Positions 36,033-49,844 of a stretch of 64,000 bases of DNA are shown one piece after another. This DNA comes from Excoecaria cochinchinensis (lineage: Eukaryota; Streptophyta; Magnoliopsida; Malpighiales; Euphorbiaceae). Each line of letters starts with the position of its first letter. Position 1 is the first letter of the stretch. The notes under the pieces are model-generated. The model made no database searches, was not told the origin of the DNA, and saw only the letters and a list, made by a program, of their open reading frames with translations. A program made the position numbers and the translations under genes. The stretch is taken from contig CANTUQ010000160.1 of assembly GCA_947683425.1 (NCBI GenBank), positions 1,693,501 through 1,757,500 on the forward strand. Direction: 5' to 3'.

Positions 36033-38424
36033 TGTCACACTCCAACCTGTACCATGGAGACTTCTACCCCGATTAGAGGGAGAAGGATCCAGATAGATAG
36101 GAGTGTCAGATCCCACTAATGCAAACATGTAAACATCGCATACAAAGTGACATATCAGAGATAACGTAAAACTTTGAAAGAAAGAAGAGTGATACTGAAC
36201 GAAATGAATACTTTTATTAATATACATAAAAGAGGTCGTTACATATTACAACAGATTACAGAAACAAATATACAAAAGCCCAAGGTACACTGTTCCAGAG
36301 GGCCAACAAAACATTATATCAGTTACAAAAGAAAGGAAAGCCTATACTATAAAACTCCGAACTCTAGTTGTGTTGGCCTTCCTGATGCGACATGCCCAGA
36401 CTATGCGTACCAAAACCTTCCATATCTGCACGGATAAACACCCGTGCTAAGCGAAATCGCTTAGTGGGGAACACAAAATGCATAACCGCCACTCACAGTG
36501 ACGATAATAGAAAGCACATGATAATGATACAAATATAGATATAGAATCATACATAGTTAATCCAATTATCTATATTATCATCCAAAATGTTTGTACAAAA
36601 ACATACTAGCACCTGCTTAATCAAAATGAGTGGATAACGAGTACACATAGATACCCGAGGGTATCGATACCATATTATAAACACATAGATACCCGAAGGT
36701 ATCAAAATATTCTTTTTATTTTTTTGTTCCAAATTGTTTCACATAGAATCTTAAGAAATATTTGAACAGAAGGATCGTGAGGATCCGATCGGGGGACCTG
36801 ATCAGGGTCCAAAATCGTACACATAGCTGCAGCGACACATAGCTCTATTAGGCATGCCTAACTATCCACTTATCCGACATTAGCAGGTTATGCGAAAGCT
36901 TGTCAAGTTAACATACATATTATTCATTTAAATAAGTAGTCAAGGCTTTAATGGAAGAGTGCATGCAAAAGAAATCAAATTATCAAGCAAAAAGGAGAAG
37001 AAACCAAATTTGAAAGCTACGCCTGTCGTGCTCGCGACAGAAGCCAAATTACACTTCCATGCCTCGCCTCGCGATCGCGAGCAACCTCATGCTCGCGAGA
37101 GGATGTAGGTGCTGTCCTCTGTCGCGCTCGCGACAGAGGCCAACTCGCCAAGTCCATCGCGCTCGCGCGCTAGCGACAGGGGGAGCCCTACACATGCTCG
37201 GGGCTTGAGCACTCTATCGCGCTCGCGACATTCGTCGCGCTCGCGACAGAGAGCTCCCTACCGAGCTCCTCAGCGCGATGCCTCTCGCGCCGGCGCGAGA
37301 GCTGAAACCTCCGCGCTCTGTCGCGATCGCGACAGATATGGGTTTTTGAGCTCTTCGCCCAAAATCTGCAGAAATCTCACACTAAACACATTCAAACTTC
37401 CAAAATTGATTCTAGACCTCAAAATCAAGCAACACAAGCATCAAAAACTCATAATATAAATAAAAGTCCAGCTTTATAACCATTTATGTCAATTAAATCA
37501 AGCCAAATACATGCCCAATTTCAAGAAATCCCAAAACAGCAAATTTGACAACAATTGTAACTATCCACATGATTTCTTGTAAATTCTTCAAACAATACAC
37601 ACCCTCTAGCATCACATATCATGCTTAATTCAATTTAAGCCATACTTACACAACTCATAATTCCAATCAAAGCAAAAATGCAAATATCTAACTCAAATCA
37701 CAAATATATACAAAAGACAAACATTCCCAAACCTGATCTCCTTTGCTCCTACTCGTGAGCTCTGCTCCCGCTAGCTATTTCTTTCCCTTTCACCAGTCTA
37801 GGAGACTCCTCTGAACAACAACCAAGATCAATTCTATAACAACCTATATATACATATATAAATACTTAAAACCTAGAGAAGAGGTAGAAGAAGGATCTAA
37901 GGCATCACTAACCCATACTCACCTTTGAGCTTTAAAATCACAAGCCAAACAACTCAAACTACTCAAGGAAAGGAGAGGGAGCAAGATTGTGCAAAGAAGA
38001 AGGAAGAACAAAGAAGAAGAAAAAGGAAAAGAAGAGAATGGCGTGAGGGAGGGAAGAGGAACGGGAATCAAAGGGAAATGGCTGTCTTCTCTCTCTCTCT
38101 CTCTCTCTCTTCTAATTAAAGTCATTCTTATCTCTAAGCCACATGTTACTCTCCCATAGGACAAATGCCCCATAGCACACCCTACTCCTAAACACTAACT
38201 CACACACAAACCTTTCCCTTACTCACATCCTACTTCCATACACTAACTCATATACTAACCTATCTCCTATTCTCATACTAATACATATACAAACACATAA
38301 TTAAAATAAATAATCCAAATTAACACACACATGCAACACATAAAATACACACATGCAACACATAAAATACACACATACAGACACGGACAGGCTCAAACTA
38401 CTGGGGTGGTTTTGGGGTGTTACA
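36033..38424 (-). repeat. 5' LTR of element C
   Basis: 2392 bp. It contains the intact hairpins CTAAGCG/CGCTTAG (36447-36464) and GATACCCGAGGGTATC (36650-36665), and a (CT)n run near 38090-38110. Confidence 0.93.
37023..37340. repeat. GC palindrome array in C 5' LTR
   Basis: It includes an 11-bp-arm palindrome (37116-37139: CCTCTGTCGCG, 2-nt centre, CGCGACAGAGG) and a perfect 20-mer, CTCTCGCGCCGGCGCGAGAG (37282-37301). It is 17 bp shorter than the 3' LTR copy at the distal GTCGCGATCGCGAC unit. Confidence 0.9.
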
Positions 38425-38429
38425 AAAAA

Positions 38430-39794
38430 TACTTAACTTACATTCCATTCATATCATTAATTCATTGGAATATCATTCAACCAATAAAACATTTTCACTT
38501 CCATTTCCATCAATTCAATTTGAAACTCTTCATTATTAAATACTAACAAAAATACAATATTTGGTTTCTATTCTAATTATTTTTGTTCGCAATTAAATCA
38601 ATAATTTACATAAAGATTCTCTATACTTCATTAGTATGTCATTTGACTAATTTATTTTTTTATACCTTATTTATTTCTTTCCTATTCATTTCAATTTTCA
38701 TGTTATCAATTATTTATTTTTAACTTATTTGCGCTATCATTTTGTCTTAAATACACATATTCAATACTATACGCTTTGGACATAACATATGTCTACATTA
38801 AAATATATCCAATTAAATTCTAAAGTTTTCCATTGAATTACTATATAATCAATTTTTAACTTCAATATTCATTTTAAAGATATTACAATCATTAAAATAT
38901 TAAATTAATCTATTAATTATCCAATTATTCCATTAGGCTAACATACTTTATCTCTCCTTTGTATTCTTTTCCCTCCAATTCACTTTAGTTCTAATTATTA
39001 TTTAGGTTAATCTCAATTTATACTATTACTTCATTTTAAACATCATTGTTCTATTAATTTCATTAAGAACATAATACAATATTAACCTATTTCATACCCA
39101 ATTAAGCTCTACAATTTCTCAAATCATTAGAATACACCCAAATTTAATTTTATACTTATTTTCTATCATTACTTTTACTAGATTAACAAAATACTCAATA
39201 CTATTTTATGGTTAAACATCCGGCCAAGATGACAATTCCATCTTTAAATTTATTCCTTCATCAATCATCATTAATTCCATTAAATTACACACTAATTAAC
39301 ATAAATAGACACTTATATGTCATAAGACACCAAAGTATATATCATTAAACCCTAAGTGCCTATTCGGCCAAGCTAAGGTTTTACATTCCAATTTGGCTTA
39401 TTCAATTTTAGCCACTCAATTCATCATTTTTAACCTCCAATTACATGCTTATAACTTTAATTTCAATTAAATACACATCATACACACATATACATAACCT
39501 ACATAATTAAACATACATAACAATTTCATGAAAATTAAGGGATATTGTATCCACATACCTCAATTTCTTAATTTTCACACTTTTCTCTTCATTTCCTTAG
39601 CCTTTCATCCTAGAAACATCATTTTCCTCTTGTACCCCTAAAGTGGTCAAAAATTCAATAATGAAATCTATCAATTTCTTGCTTTCTTTTCTAAATATAA
39701 TCATACAATTAAGCTTATTACCCTTAAATCTAACCATAAAAACCATCAAATCAATTTAAAAACTTCAAAATCACTTACTTGATTTTTGACCCAT
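38430..39794 (-). repeat. G1 segment 3
   Basis: AT-rich, no ORF. It follows G2 47400-48260: TTCGGCCAAGCTAAGG near 39365, GATATTGTATCCACATACC near 39542, CCTAAAGTGGTC near 39635. Confidence 0.65.
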
Positions 39795-42206
39795 TGTAAC
39801 ACCCCTTACCTATATGTAGGGAACTTCATCCCTCGAAGAGGAAGAAGGACCCTGGTAGATGAGGGTTATTACCCAGGACCTCAAACGAAACAGTTATACT
39901 TGCAAATCATTCATTCCAAAATGAGGTAAAATAAAAATAAGAAAATCAAACATTTAAAATAGAGTACTGAGGCTGGAACGAATATACACTATTTTACTAA
40001 TTATAAAACAGTCTTTACATATCGTAGTAGAAAAGCGCCAGAGCGCAGAAGATCATATACATAACCGATAACAAAATCAAACTACAAAAGTAGAGCTTAC
40101 AACTAGAAGTTATCGATACTAAATATTACACTGATACAAAAGCAAAAGTACAATCCTGTACTACAGAAATCTCTCCTAATTGTGTTGGCCCTGCTGAAAT
40201 GGATTGCCTCGCTCAACAACTCTGACATCTTCCACACCTGCACGGATGAAACACCCGTGCTAAGCGAATATGCTTAGTGGGGAAAACACAAACAGAAAAT
40301 GACCACTCACAGTGGCATCACAGATATTCACAAACAAATGGCACATTCAGTATCAAGATTTCATAGAATAAATCAATGCATGAAGATACAATAGCCACGT
40401 TATTTCACTTGCTTACATATTATATGTCTACACTAATACAGTTAAACATTCTTGCAAATTATACATATAAATAACACTGTTACACCTGCTTAACCAAAAA
40501 GAGTGGATAACAAGTACGCGTGGATACCTGAGGGTATCAATAATATCTCATAATACACATGGATACCCGGAGGTATCGAAAACTTTTCTTTTCTTTTTAT
40601 TCAAAAACATTTTCACATGGGATCTTTAACAAGATCAAAGACAGAGGGATCACGGAGATCCATTCGGGGGACCTGATCAGGGTCCAAAACATACACTGGC
40701 TGCAGCTACACTAACTCTATTAGGCATGCCTAACTATCCACTTATTTGACTTGCAGGCTAAGATTATATAGTTCAAACTTATAGTTCAATTGTAACTAAC
40801 AATAAAATCATATACTTAAATTATCAATTACTTAAAAACATCACATACTAACTAGCATAAAGCATTTATCAAGTGTCATTGTGGGTGATTAATCATCACT
40901 TAATCATTCAAACTTTACCTTTAACAATTAAACACTTTTTTCAAAAACAGGATAAGTCACGGTCACAACCAAATTGGTTGCCACCGTGACATACCAAAGC
41001 TCTCGGCATAATGCAATCCTGGGGTACCCCACGGTCACAACCAAGTTGGTTGCCACCGTGACATATCCCATACTCAAAACAGAATGTAAAATCCTGGTAC
41101 CTCACGGTCACAACCAAATTGGTTGCCACCGTGACATACCAAAATTCCACGGTAGAATGTAACTTTAGCATATCTCATGGTGGCAACCTCTTTAGTTGTC
41201 ACCGTGACCCTTGCCCAGATGCCACACCAAACAACAAAATCTCCTCCTATCCAAGCCAAATTACAATCTTCCTATTCCAACCACTCTCTTCTCATTTACA
41301 TCTCAACTTATAAACCAACCAACATCATTAAATCATACAATCGCAAGATCAAACTCAAAAATTCTCAAGAACAACATTTTCCCTTAAATTCATACAACCA
41401 AGCTTAAGCTTAATACTTCACAATTTATGCAACTCAATTCAAAATAAACATTATCCTCATCATATACATACAAATCAACACAATAAAGTTCATCAATTTC
41501 ACAATACCACAAAAAAACACAAATAACACACGCAAGGTTAGCAAACATTCCCAAACCTTGAATTCTTGCACTCCGATCACGGGGCCTTGCTTCCACTTGC
41601 AACTTCCTTGCCCTTAGACTCCTTAGGCAGAATTTCTGAGACTCAAAACCCAGCAAAACTAGAGTTCAATCTTTTAATGTAATAACACCAACTAACCAAA
41701 AATTCAAGGAAAAGAAGATAGAAGAAGAACTACTTAAACTTACCCAAACCAACTTAGAGCTACCCAAACTCTCAAAAGATTGCAGCTAGGCCCACTAAAT
41801 CTTACAGAAAAAAAATGGAAAATTGAGGGAAAACAAAAGAGTAGAGGATGAAGAAGAGGAGAATAACGGGAAGAGAAGGAAAGCAAAAAGGGAAAATGGG
41901 AATAGGGGCAAAAGCCAGCTGTCCCCCACTCTCTTTTCTCCATCTTGAGCCACTTGGCAACATCCTAGGGTTACTATTCCTCAAAACACACCAACAATCC
42001 ATCCTCTCACAAACACCTAAGGTTAACCTCATAGCACATACACTACTCCCACACTCACATGTGCACCCTAACATAACCCCAAAGTAATACTAAAATTAAC
42101 AAAATAGCATGTCCTGAAAATTAAAACGCATAATTTACACATAACGCAAAATTAAATACAACACACATACTGGCTTAATCTGCTAGGACGGGTATGGGGT
42201 GTTACA
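39795..42206 (-). mobile_element. D: solo LTR of the B family
   Basis: TGTAACACCCC...GGGGTGTTACA, 2412 bp. Flanks CCCAT (39790-39794) and CCCGT (42207-42211) match at 4 of 5. It has the hairpin at 40260-40277 and a four-unit palindrome array at 40956-41210. Only one LTR remains, so the internal part was lost by recombination. Confidence 0.88.
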
Positions 42207-42211
42207 CCCGT

Positions 42212-43048
42212 AATCTTTCCTTCTTAATTCTACCCAAATTTTCAATCCCAATAAGCTCTATAGATGCTTAAATTTGAGAAGAGGGGCTGAATTTAGCTTG
42301 AAAATGTTTGATTTAGAAGAATTAATGAAGGAGGAGAAACAAAATTTTGAACAGAAAATGGGAATGAAACTTCCGTCCAAAAGAAAGTGGAAGAAGAAGA
42401 AAGAAAATTATGGAGAGAGGGCAAATTTTTCTTCCTTAAATAGGCCAACCCAAAACCAAACCCAAATGCAATAATTCACCCATTTTCTCACTCTAATTTA
42501 TTTTTCTCACTTTCTAAGATCAATTTCTCTCAAAATTAATTTAAAAATTCTCAAAATATATTCATTAGGTTCTATGAATATTTTTGGCTCAATGGATTTT
42601 TCGGTTTGATAATTATTCACCTGTCCGATAACTAACTTTTCAGTGTAATTTTTCAACACCATTAGATTCTACTCATTCATACAAGCACATACATACTTTC
42701 AGAATATTTTTCTGAGGCCTGTAGCTCAAGTTATGGTCCAGTCAAATTTGGTAAAAACTAGTCAAATCGGCTGTTGCCTATTAGAGTTGACCGACGGCCG
42801 TCCCTCACCAGGGACGCCCGTCCCTCAACCACTAATGCCCAAAATCGATTTTTTTAATTATTTTTGTATTTTCAAGGCTTATTTGACCTCCGTTTCACCC
42901 CAAATTTCATATTCGGACTCTACTGACCTCCTCTTTCCAATTATCAAATAAAATATTTTTTTACTCCAAAAAGTACTATTCACCTCGGTGTCCCTATTCC
43001 CGGCCCAAAAATCACTATTCATAAAAATTATGATTTTGTGCCATTATA
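42212..43048 (-). repeat. G1 segment 4 with U3 and promoter
   Basis: Minus strand TATTTAA at 42436-42442 is a TATA candidate. Upstream of it (42787-42828) lies an inverted module, GACGGCCGTCCCTC...GAGG-type. The end ATTATA at 43048 borders G2. Confidence 0.55.
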
Positions 43049-43384
43049 CTATTATCCGTCATGATCTTATACATGCCATGCCTATCTTCCCAACTTTGAT
43101 TTCACTCCTCTTTTCGATTGTTACCAAAATCTCGACCACTATAAACTTCTTCTCTTCTTAACCTGCACACAGTAACAACACTATGCGTTGAATATTAAAA
43201 TTCCTAGTGGTGGATACAGTAATAACATTGTACTTTAGTATTACGATTCAGTTATCAGAATAATTATTGTTCGCATTGTTAACATTAGCATTAACACTAG
43301 CACTATTACGATCAACAATTCATAACACTAACAATGTTATTTCCTTTATGTCATTTATACTTCTATTATTTCCCTTTAGTTAAT

Positions 43385-45696
43385 TGTAACACCCCATACC
43401 CATATGTAAGGGAGCTCATCCATAAGAGGAGTGAGACCCCATATAGATAAGGGTGCCACCAAACCGAATCACAACCAAGCGTATAAGTGACAAAATAAAC
43501 AGAATAAATAAAAATTTTACAACTCAAATAACATAATCAGAACTACCAACAGAAATCTCAAGATCCTTTTCATTGATATAACAAAATATTCATTACAATG
43601 ATAGGAGTACAATATCATTCTTTACAAAGATTTCAAAAATACATAGCTGAAATATTACAAAATCGAGACAGAACCAAAAGTTATACAAAAGAGTACAATA
43701 TACCAAACTAAGTATCTCAAGAAGGCTTCCTACTGTGTTGGCCTAGACTGCTGCGGATCACCCAAAAACTCCACCACTTCATCACCTCCACAGATGAAAC
43801 ACCCGTTTTAAGTGATAACGCTTAGTGGGAAAAATAAAAGATGAATGACCATTCACAATGGCCGTTAAGATAAAATACTTACATATATATATATTTATAT
43901 ATAAATCCGTATAAGAGCATAGTAATGCGTTGCACTCACAAGGGTTTCATAGCATATATACATTTATATAGCAGATTCACATTCATGAGATAACCATAAA
44001 CATGCCTGCAACTCAGAGTAATGGATAACGAGTGGACACATTGGTAACCGTGGGTACAATCAAAAGCAACTTCTTTCCTTCTCATCTAAAAACATTTTCA
44101 CATTGGGGGATCTTAAACAAGATCCAAACACATTAAAGATCACGAAGACCCAAACGGAGACCTGATCAAGGTCCGAAACACATTGGGGTTGCAGCTAATA
44201 GAACTCTATAGGCATGCTTATCTATCCATTTACTTGACTCTTGCAGGCTAGGCATAACTCAATACAAAGAATACATATAGAAAATATTGCAGTATATAAT
44301 GGTTCATACATAGATGCCTTTACCAAAATATTAGTGAGCAACCATGTAAAAATATAAAAAATAAATAAATAACATGAAAGAACAGGGGACAGTCGCGCTC
44401 GCGATGACCGTCGCGCCCATAACAGAGGAAAAAGTTGCCCAATGTCGTGCTCGCGAAAGCCTCTGTGCTCGCGCGAGGTCAGGCTGGTAGGCCTCTATCG
44501 CGAGCTAGAAAGGTCACTAGCGTGCACAAGCGCGTTGGCAAAATCAATCAACCCGGCAAAACCTCGGTTGCCCGAGGTTGTGCCCGTGACAGAGACTCTC
44601 TCTTCAATAGGAGCTCGGATAATTGGGCTCTGTCACACTCGCGACAGAGTTGAATTTCCAGCTCCTTTAGCCGAACTAAAGAAAATTCCAACACACAAAC
44701 CTACCCAAACCTCCCATTAACTTATCACTCCAACACAATCAAAATCAAGCCTTTAATATACAATACACAACATAAAACCCAAGTTTTATTCTACTTAACA
44801 TGAATTAAAACATTAAAATAGGCAATCAAAACCAAAAGTTCTCCAAACCTAGAAATTTTTGCCAAAAACCATACAAAATCATACCCAATCACAATTCTAC
44901 TATCAAAATCACAGCTACACTTAAATTCGTCATCACACACTTTAATTAAATACATATGTATACACATTATCCCCGCAATTACCAGAAATCAAAATAGAAA
45001 TTCAAGCATAAATGCAACTCAAACAAATCCCAAACCTTGAATTCCTAAGCTCCTAAACTGTCAATTTGTGGCACTACCACCAGCAATATCCTTCCCTTTT
45101 GGATCTCTAAAAGGAACCTCTGAACCAAAAATCATAACCCAACACATACCAATTAATCAAACCCAATCACAGCCACAACAACCCACTCACACACAGACAA
45201 TCAACAGAAAACAAAAAGAAAAGAAGAAGAAGAAGAAAAAGAAAAAGAAAAAGAAAACTTACTCCAAGCTTTGAAATTTGCCAACCCAACTCATAACACA
45301 ACAAAGGAGGAAAAAAAGAAAAGCAAGGAGGAGAAGGAGAGAAGCTTTGGCTAAGAAAGAGGAAATGGGAGGGAGAAGAGAAGGAACAGTTGTTCTCACA
45401 CTCTCTCTCTCTCTCTCTTTCTCCTTCCTTTGACTAAGTCCAACCTTATCTCCCCCTTACCTTTCTTCCACTTGTCACAAAATTGTGGCTAGATTGGCAA
45501 AATTCCTCTTCTAATCCTTCTACTCTTCAAAACCACACAAACAAGTCACATCATTAAATACTAAAACACAATTATACCCTCAAACATAATAACTCATGCA
45601 ATTAACTCTTTAATTAACTAACATAATGGCCTAACACATGCAATAACACACACACAAAAGCTCAAACTTACAAGGGTGGGAAATCAGGGTCTTATA
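43385..45696 (-). mobile_element. E: solo LTR of the A family inside G2
   Basis: It starts TGTAACACCCC and ends in a decayed AGGGTCTTATA, 2312 bp. Flanks TTAAT (43380-43384) and TTATT (45697-45701) match at 4 of 5. The GC palindrome array is at about 44390-44650, the decayed hairpin at about 43808-43824, a (AAG)n/(A)n tract at 45219-45260 and (CT)n at 45401-45422. Confidence 0.82.
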
Positions 45697-45701
45697 TTAT
45701 T

Positions 45702-48700
45702 ACTAACCTTTCTTCATTTTATACTTGTATTACTACTTCTCTACTTACCCAATTCTTTCATTACTTTCATTATGTAATAGTTATAAACACAATATGTATA
45801 TATTAATTTCTTTAGATTATTTCGTTAAATATCAAAATCTGTTGCATCATTGATAATGCTACGCCATACATTAATCGTATTAATTTCTAATACATCATTT
45901 AATAGCTAAACATTCATTTCTTAGTTTACTTGCAAAATTTTCTTTTATATCACTTCAAATTTGTACATATTTTAAACCTATACATTTTGATTTTACTCCT
46001 ACATTTCATTTTCTTGTATTAACTTTGGTGTTTTCATAATCTAATTTACTCACATATTAATATCTATATAATTTATTTATTCTTTATTTCTATTTAAATT
46101 TAGTCTTTTTCATGTCACCTACTTTATACTTGTGTTTTTCCTAACCATTTTCAATACTTTGTTAACACTACAATAACATATCTCATTAATTCACTAACAC
46201 TATCATGAATCAATTTTTTTCTTACATTCAATTTTACTATTATTCACAACGTTATATAAATTTGATTACTATTACTATTATTATCCTTATTATATTAACA
46301 TTAACATTAACATAATTATTTACATTGACATAAATATTAACATTAACATGAATGTTAACATTTACACTAACATTAATATTATTCTTATTATTATTATTAT
46401 TATTAAATCATTAATTTCTCCATTGATTATTATTAAATCATTAATTTCTCCATTAGCAATCAATTATATAATTAACATTCACATTACTTACCAATTACAT
46501 TTAATCCTTTGATTTACATTTTTATCGTCAAATTCACAATTTAATCCTTAGACTTTTACTAAATTACAGTGTTGCCATTCTATTTCACTTATTTATAATA
46601 ATGCCATAAAATAACCTTCATTTTATTATTTGACATGCAAATTACCATTTAGTCAATATAATATTATTCTCATACTAAATTACATTTAGGTCCTTCTATT
46701 TTCATTTAAATTACAATTTTACACTTTATTTTCACTATAATTATAAGTGTGCCATTTATGTCATTTCTTATTTACTTTGCACACTAGATTCGATACTTAT
46801 CATGTGAAATTTCCATTTAATCCCTAAATGTAACTTTTACACCAAATTACCTTTTTAATCCTTAAATTAATAGTACTTTACTTAGTTTTTCATTTAATCA
46901 CTTATTACTTCATATTTACCCTTTCATCTCAATCTTTTACATAGTTACCATTTACCCCTATTACTTTAATATCTTTGCATCTTAATCTTTTTTCACTCCA
47001 CTTTCCTTTATTAGAGTTTATTCACTCATTTCAATTCATTTTCATTATTTTTCCCTAATATCAATCTGGTAGAAATTTCTAAACCGGATATGCAGGACGT
47101 GAACCCTACAGGTTCACTACATTAATAGTAATACAGTAACAGTGATACAATAACAGTAACAGTAATACAATCCAATAGCAGTGACAGTATCATTTCAGTA
47201 CGGTAGACCGTCATTAGCTTACCAGAGCGAGTCGTCATGACTCGTACCGCGATATAGTATCCCTATGACTAGACATATATATCCTGAGCTAGATTAAGTA
47301 CCGCGGTATAGTACCCCTATGACTAGCCATATATATCCTGAGCTAGATTAACTATCAAACCACTAAGGGCATCTTCATCACTCATTATTTCTCAATATTT
47401 GTTATAAATTTTCATAAAACCATTTGGTCATTAGGTACTCTTACATTCATTCACTTTCTTTTACACACTTTCTAATTTCAATTCACTAAATATGTATTTC
47501 TAACATCAATTATATCATTTCTTCACTTAAACTTATCATTTTTCATAATATTATTTTAGACATAATGCATATTCAACACATATTATATTCAATTAGGCTT
47601 CAAAAATTCCAATTAAATTATTTTACACTTTATTTGCCTTATACATTCATTTTTAAATATTATTATCATCATATTAACAAAATATATTATAAGAAAACCA
47701 ATACACCCATTCGGCCATACACTTGGCTTTTCTTTCATGTCTGTTTTTCTTCCTTTAATCATTACTTTTAACTATATTACATATTAATTATTATAAATAC
47801 TTAGTTATATTGCCTTAACCATCAAGTATACCTTAGTATCCTTTATGTATACTATTAGGCCCATGTTAGGTTTCCACACACAAATTTATTCTTTCCATTT
47901 TCAGCACACAAATCACCATTTTTAACTTCCTTTATCATTTTTTTAAGCTTACTTTTAATTTTACATACATAAATCACATACACACTTCATGAACATAACC
48001 TAAAGTCACACATTTTTAATGGAAAAGGAAGGATATTGTATTCATGAACCTTATATTCTTATTCTCCACTCCTTAATCTTCCTTTCTTTAGCCTTCCATC
48101 CTTGAAACATCATTTTCACCTTAATTCCCTAAAGTGGCCGAATATACCCATTAAAGAAACCAATGATATTTTGCTTCAATAATTCAATATGACAACAAAA
48201 ATACACTCTACACATCCTAAACTACCTATTTGAACCTTTGAATCAAATTAAACTCATCAATTTCTCTTACCTTAATTTTATGCCCTAAGCTTTAATTCTT
48301 TATTTAACCCACTTTTTTTCCCTTCAGTTGAACTCTAGAGATGATAATCAATGTGAAGAAGGGTTGAAATATGCTAGAGAAGCTTTGATTTGGTGCAAAA
48401 TTTGGAAGAGAAATGAAGAAAACATAGAAAGAATAGAGAGGATTCCATTCGGCCAAAGAGGGTGGGAGAAGAGATGAGAGAATTCTGGAGAGATGTAGAT
48501 ATTTCTACTTTTTATAGGCACTCAAAGTGGGCTCTTCTAGTGCCTTCCAAATGGGCCAACCCAACCTTAAGCCCAAATGCATTTATTTATCCATTTTCTC
48601 AGTCTAATTTATTTTTATCACTTCCTAACCTCAATTCCTCATAAAAATGCTTCCATAATTATCAAAATATATTTATTTGACTCCACAAATATTTTTAGGG

Positions 48701-49158
48701 CAATCGGAGGCCATTTTTCGGTTCGGTAATTATTTACCTATCCAATGGCCAAATTTTTAATGTCACCGTAAAATTATTTTTTCAACACCAATAGATTCTA
48801 CTAATTAATACGAGCACTTTCATATTTTTGAATTATTTTTTTGAGATCCGTAATAAAATTTATGATCCTGTCAAACTTGATTAAGCAGGCTTATTTTTGC
48901 TAATTTGAGGTGATGGACATTTATTCCTCATTCAGGTACACCCATCCCTCATCCACTAACACCCAAAATTGATTTTTCTAAATTTTTCGCATTTTTAAAG
49001 CCTATTTGACATCTGTTTGACCACAAATTTTATCCTCGTGCATTATCCAATGGTAAAATAAAATATTTTTCAACTCCGAGAAGTACTATTCACCTTGGTG
49101 TCACTATTCCCGACCCAAAAATTACTATTCATAAAAATTACAATTTCGGGCCATTATA
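45702..49158 (-). repeat. G2 main segment
   Basis: AT-rich at 45700-47040 with an (ATT)n tract near 46384-46406. It then has the ATCAATCTGGTAGAAAT box (47050), a duplicated GACTAG-CATATATATCCTGAGC block (47269-47345) and a TATA candidate at 48509-48516. No convincing ORF. Confidence 0.6.
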
Positions 49159-49163
49159 ATGTT

Positions 49164-49844
49164 GCTTCTGAAAATTTCTTCACCCTAAACATCCTCCCCT
49201 TTTCCCTCTTTGAACATTTCTATTTATAAGCCTTGAAATTCTTGAATTTCTAGATTTTAGATTGATTTCAAGTTGAAATTAGGCATTTCTGATCTCAACA
49301 ACCCTAAAATCTACCAATGACATCCCAAAAAATCAACCTTTTGATTCCCAAAAAATACTTTCAGATTTCTCATTGAAGGAAATCTGGAAATTTATTGTCA
49401 AGTCACGACTGATGGGTGTCCCTCGCATGAGGGACAGCTATCAGTCACAGAGGTAGAACGAATTCCCATGTTGCCTATAGGGATGGGCTTCCCATCGCGC
49501 GACGGACGGGCATCCCTCAAATGAGGGACGGGAGTCCGTCGCTCAACAGGCCGCAACTCAGGCGTATGGCATATCCAAGTGATAATAAGTGCACCTGGCA
49601 CTCGACTAACGGGTGTCCCTCGCGAGGGAGGGCCATCGGTCACTAAAAATAAGATTTTTTTTGCAATTGAAAGCCCTTTTTCAGTCTAATGAAAACACCA
49701 AAGGATTTTGGTGAAAGATAACTTCAAAACTTTGTGAAATTCAATGACAGATACCAATAGTTTTAGCTCTCCACCTGTAAAATAGGTATTTATATCCTCA
49801 TCAAGTAACTCTGATATGGGTTAACTCGGGACCCGGTGTCTACA
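49164..49844 (-). repeat. T2 3' LTR, U3 part
   Basis: It starts (minus) TGTAGACACCGGGTCCCGAG at 49844. TATAAATA at 49228-49221 is the likely promoter. Between lie three GTCCCTC/GAGGGAC inverted motifs (about 49418-49440, 49510-49545 and 49612-49635). It is interrupted at 49158-49163 by G2 just after the TATA box. Confidence 0.65.

Larger units (their letters stand above)
28986..38424 (-). mobile_element. C: complete Tekay-type chromovirus with target duplication AAAAA
   Basis: LTRs at 28986-31345 and 36033-38424, primer site, gag, pol and polypurine tract in minus orientation. AAAAA stands at 28981-28985 and 38425-38429, a low-complexity duplication but fixed by the LTR ends. Inserted into G1. 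Confidence 0.93.
16896..43048 (-). mobile_element. G1: second solo LTR of the same family, nested in G2
   Basis: Own segments: 16896-19030, 28741-28985, 38430-39794 and 42212-43048, about 4.6 kb when read through. In this order they follow G2 (43049-49158) landmark by landmark: GTGGATACA near 17285 and 43204, ATCAATCTG(A/G)TAGAAAT near 18970 and 47050, the GAGCTAGATT box near 28900 and 47280, GATATTGTAT near 39542 and 48023, a TATA box at 42436-42442 and 48509. Possible flanks CATAT/CTATT are too weak to prove a target duplication. Confidence 0.6.
16668..49158 (-). mobile_element. G2: old solo LTR (about 4 kb) carrying G1 and E
   Basis: Own segments: 16668-16895, 43049-43384 and 45702-49158. 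Ends read TATAACACCCC and GGGCCATTATA, i.e. TG/CA ends decayed to TA/TA. Flanks ATCTT (16663-16667) and ATGTT (49159-49163) match at 4 of 5 bases. TATAAAAA (minus) at 48509-48516 is a promoter candidate. There is no internal domain, so the lineage is unknown. Confidence 0.55.

Noticed and set aside
37109..37459. Arg/Ser-rich frames in the GC palindrome arrays (C, E, F, solo LTR)
   Set aside because: The composition is that of the TCGCGA repeats read as codons; frames are not kept between copies.
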